Assembly: GCA_026770575.1 (NCBI GenBank)
Contig: MU657207.1
Span: 116,902-180,901, forward strand
DNA from: Pelagophyceae sp. CCMP2097
Lineage: Eukaryota; Sar; Pelagophyceae
Reading direction: 5' to 3'
DNA: 64,000 nucleotides
The notes under the pieces were generated by a model. It saw nothing but the letters and a program-made list of their open reading frames with translations, ran no database searches and was not told where the DNA came from. The stretch's first letter is position 1; each line of letters begins with the position of its first letter. Shown piece after piece: positions 63,203 through 64,000 of the stretch. The position numbers were made by a program, and so were the translations under genes.

Positions 63203-64000
63203 CCTGTTTCTGGCTGAAGCAACGGCGCCAGTCGACGGTGGTGCCGCGGCGCGGGCGACACGCATTCGACGCGGCGTGGACTCTACGACGCACCATAGTG
63301 TGCCACTTTTGGTCGTGGAATCAGAAGTTTGTGTCGGTGTGTGTCCGACATCGTGAAGACTTCAATAGCTCACGAGGAGACTGCACCTTGGACCACTCCG
63401 GAGGCGGGGCGGGCTGCAGCCTTTGCATTCGACCCCCAAGCGCCGAGGGCAGCCGGTCGCACGCCCGGCAGCCTGCGCCCGTGGCTGCGCTGCGCGCGAG
63501 CGTATACCCGAGTCGCGGCACACGGTGGGGCGTGCGATGCTTCCCGGAGTGCGATTTCGCGCGTTCGCCGGCGGCCGCAGATTCGAAGCAGAGGCGATGC
63601 CGTGAAAGCCGCGGCCGAGCTGGCGCTGTGGAGGACTGGCGGAGGATGCCTCTGCACAAGCTGCTTTGCCTCAACCCTGGCCTCTCCTCCAGCCTCCTCC
63701 ATCCCTTGGCAAGCCCGCGGTCGTCGCCGCGGCAAGCGACATATCGCCAGATGACGTCGCCAGCCGGAAAGCCGCTTGAAACTTCTGTGAGCGCACCAGA
63801 GACCGACGGACGGCCGCGGCCGCGGGGGAGCGGGCACCGCGGCCCGTCGGTTGACGATGATACCGTCGACGCACGCGCGTCGCGCCCTTTGCACCGTGAT
63901 GCCCTTCAGTCAGTCAGTGATTACCCTTTCATAGAATTTGAAGCTGGGCTGCACGCGATTGGCGCTCTTTTCATTGAACGCGATGGACCGGTGTGACGCG
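63203..64000. other. Window end, no confident gene
   Basis: Long open frames exist on both strands (plus 63238-63996, minus 63370-63894) but neither shows domain motifs or a coding-like pattern. Splicing to exons beyond the window cannot be excluded. Confidence 0.35.

Noticed and set aside
63238..63996. Gene at the window end
   Set aside because: The frame is open but composition and lack of motifs match other shadow frames; it cannot be supported.

Overview
The window is nuclear DNA from a eukaryotic alga. It is GC-rich and gene-dense, with many short spliceosomal introns (41-341 bp). Eukaryote-only genes are present: VPS45, tubulin cofactor A, proteasome beta-6, FYVE, PX, STI1/HOP and an AGC kinase. 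Several proteins open with a signal peptide followed by a transit-like stretch, for example the ASALAP sequence of the coproporphyrinogen oxidase, as expected for import into a secondary red-type plastid. Homologues of flagellar or transition-zone proteins (CFAP96-like, TMEM138-like) point to a flagellated lineage. Together with an expanded family of RRM / 37-residue-repeat / RAP proteins and recurrent GC-AG introns, this suggests a stramenopile alga, most likely a pelagophyte of the Aureococcus type. That assignment is inference; no organelle or rRNA marker is present.

Layout. 0.4-11 kb: FYVE-SYLF protein, two-helix membrane protein, J-domain membrane protein, WD40 protein, inactive rhomboid-like plastid candidate, acidic protein of unknown function. 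11-23 kb: small TPR protein head-to-head with an arylsulfatase, CFAP96-like protein head-to-head with a BMT2-like methyltransferase, coiled-coil protein, VPS45, small plastid candidate. 23-33 kb: first RRM-repeat-RAP gene (broken by a 740-base assembly gap), coproporphyrinogen oxidase, unknown protein, STI1/HOP, second RRM-repeat gene without RAP. 33-43 kb: one very large minus-strand TPR gene (at least 2,758 residues once its exons are joined). 43-54 kb: PX protein, EF-hand protein, cystathionine gamma-synthase-like enzyme, TMEM138 homologue, secreted glycosyltransferase-like protein, TBCA, proteasome beta-6. 54-64 kb: fucosyltransferase-like protein, third and largest RRM-repeat-RAP gene, AGC kinase, and a nested pair of non-autonomous DNA transposons.

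Exon structures were rebuilt by requiring frame continuity plus conserved family motifs across each junction; most genes close in frame over all exons. Donors are mostly GTGCG-type, and at least six introns appear to use GC donors, three of them splitting a highly conserved motif. Many neighbours are head-to-head with 100-500 bp between start codons. The most interesting signals are the three related RRM-repeat-RAP genes, the GC-AG introns, and the nested hAT-like / Tc1-mariner-like elements with intact terminal inverted repeats and target duplications. I recognised no rRNA, tRNA or CRISPR array.
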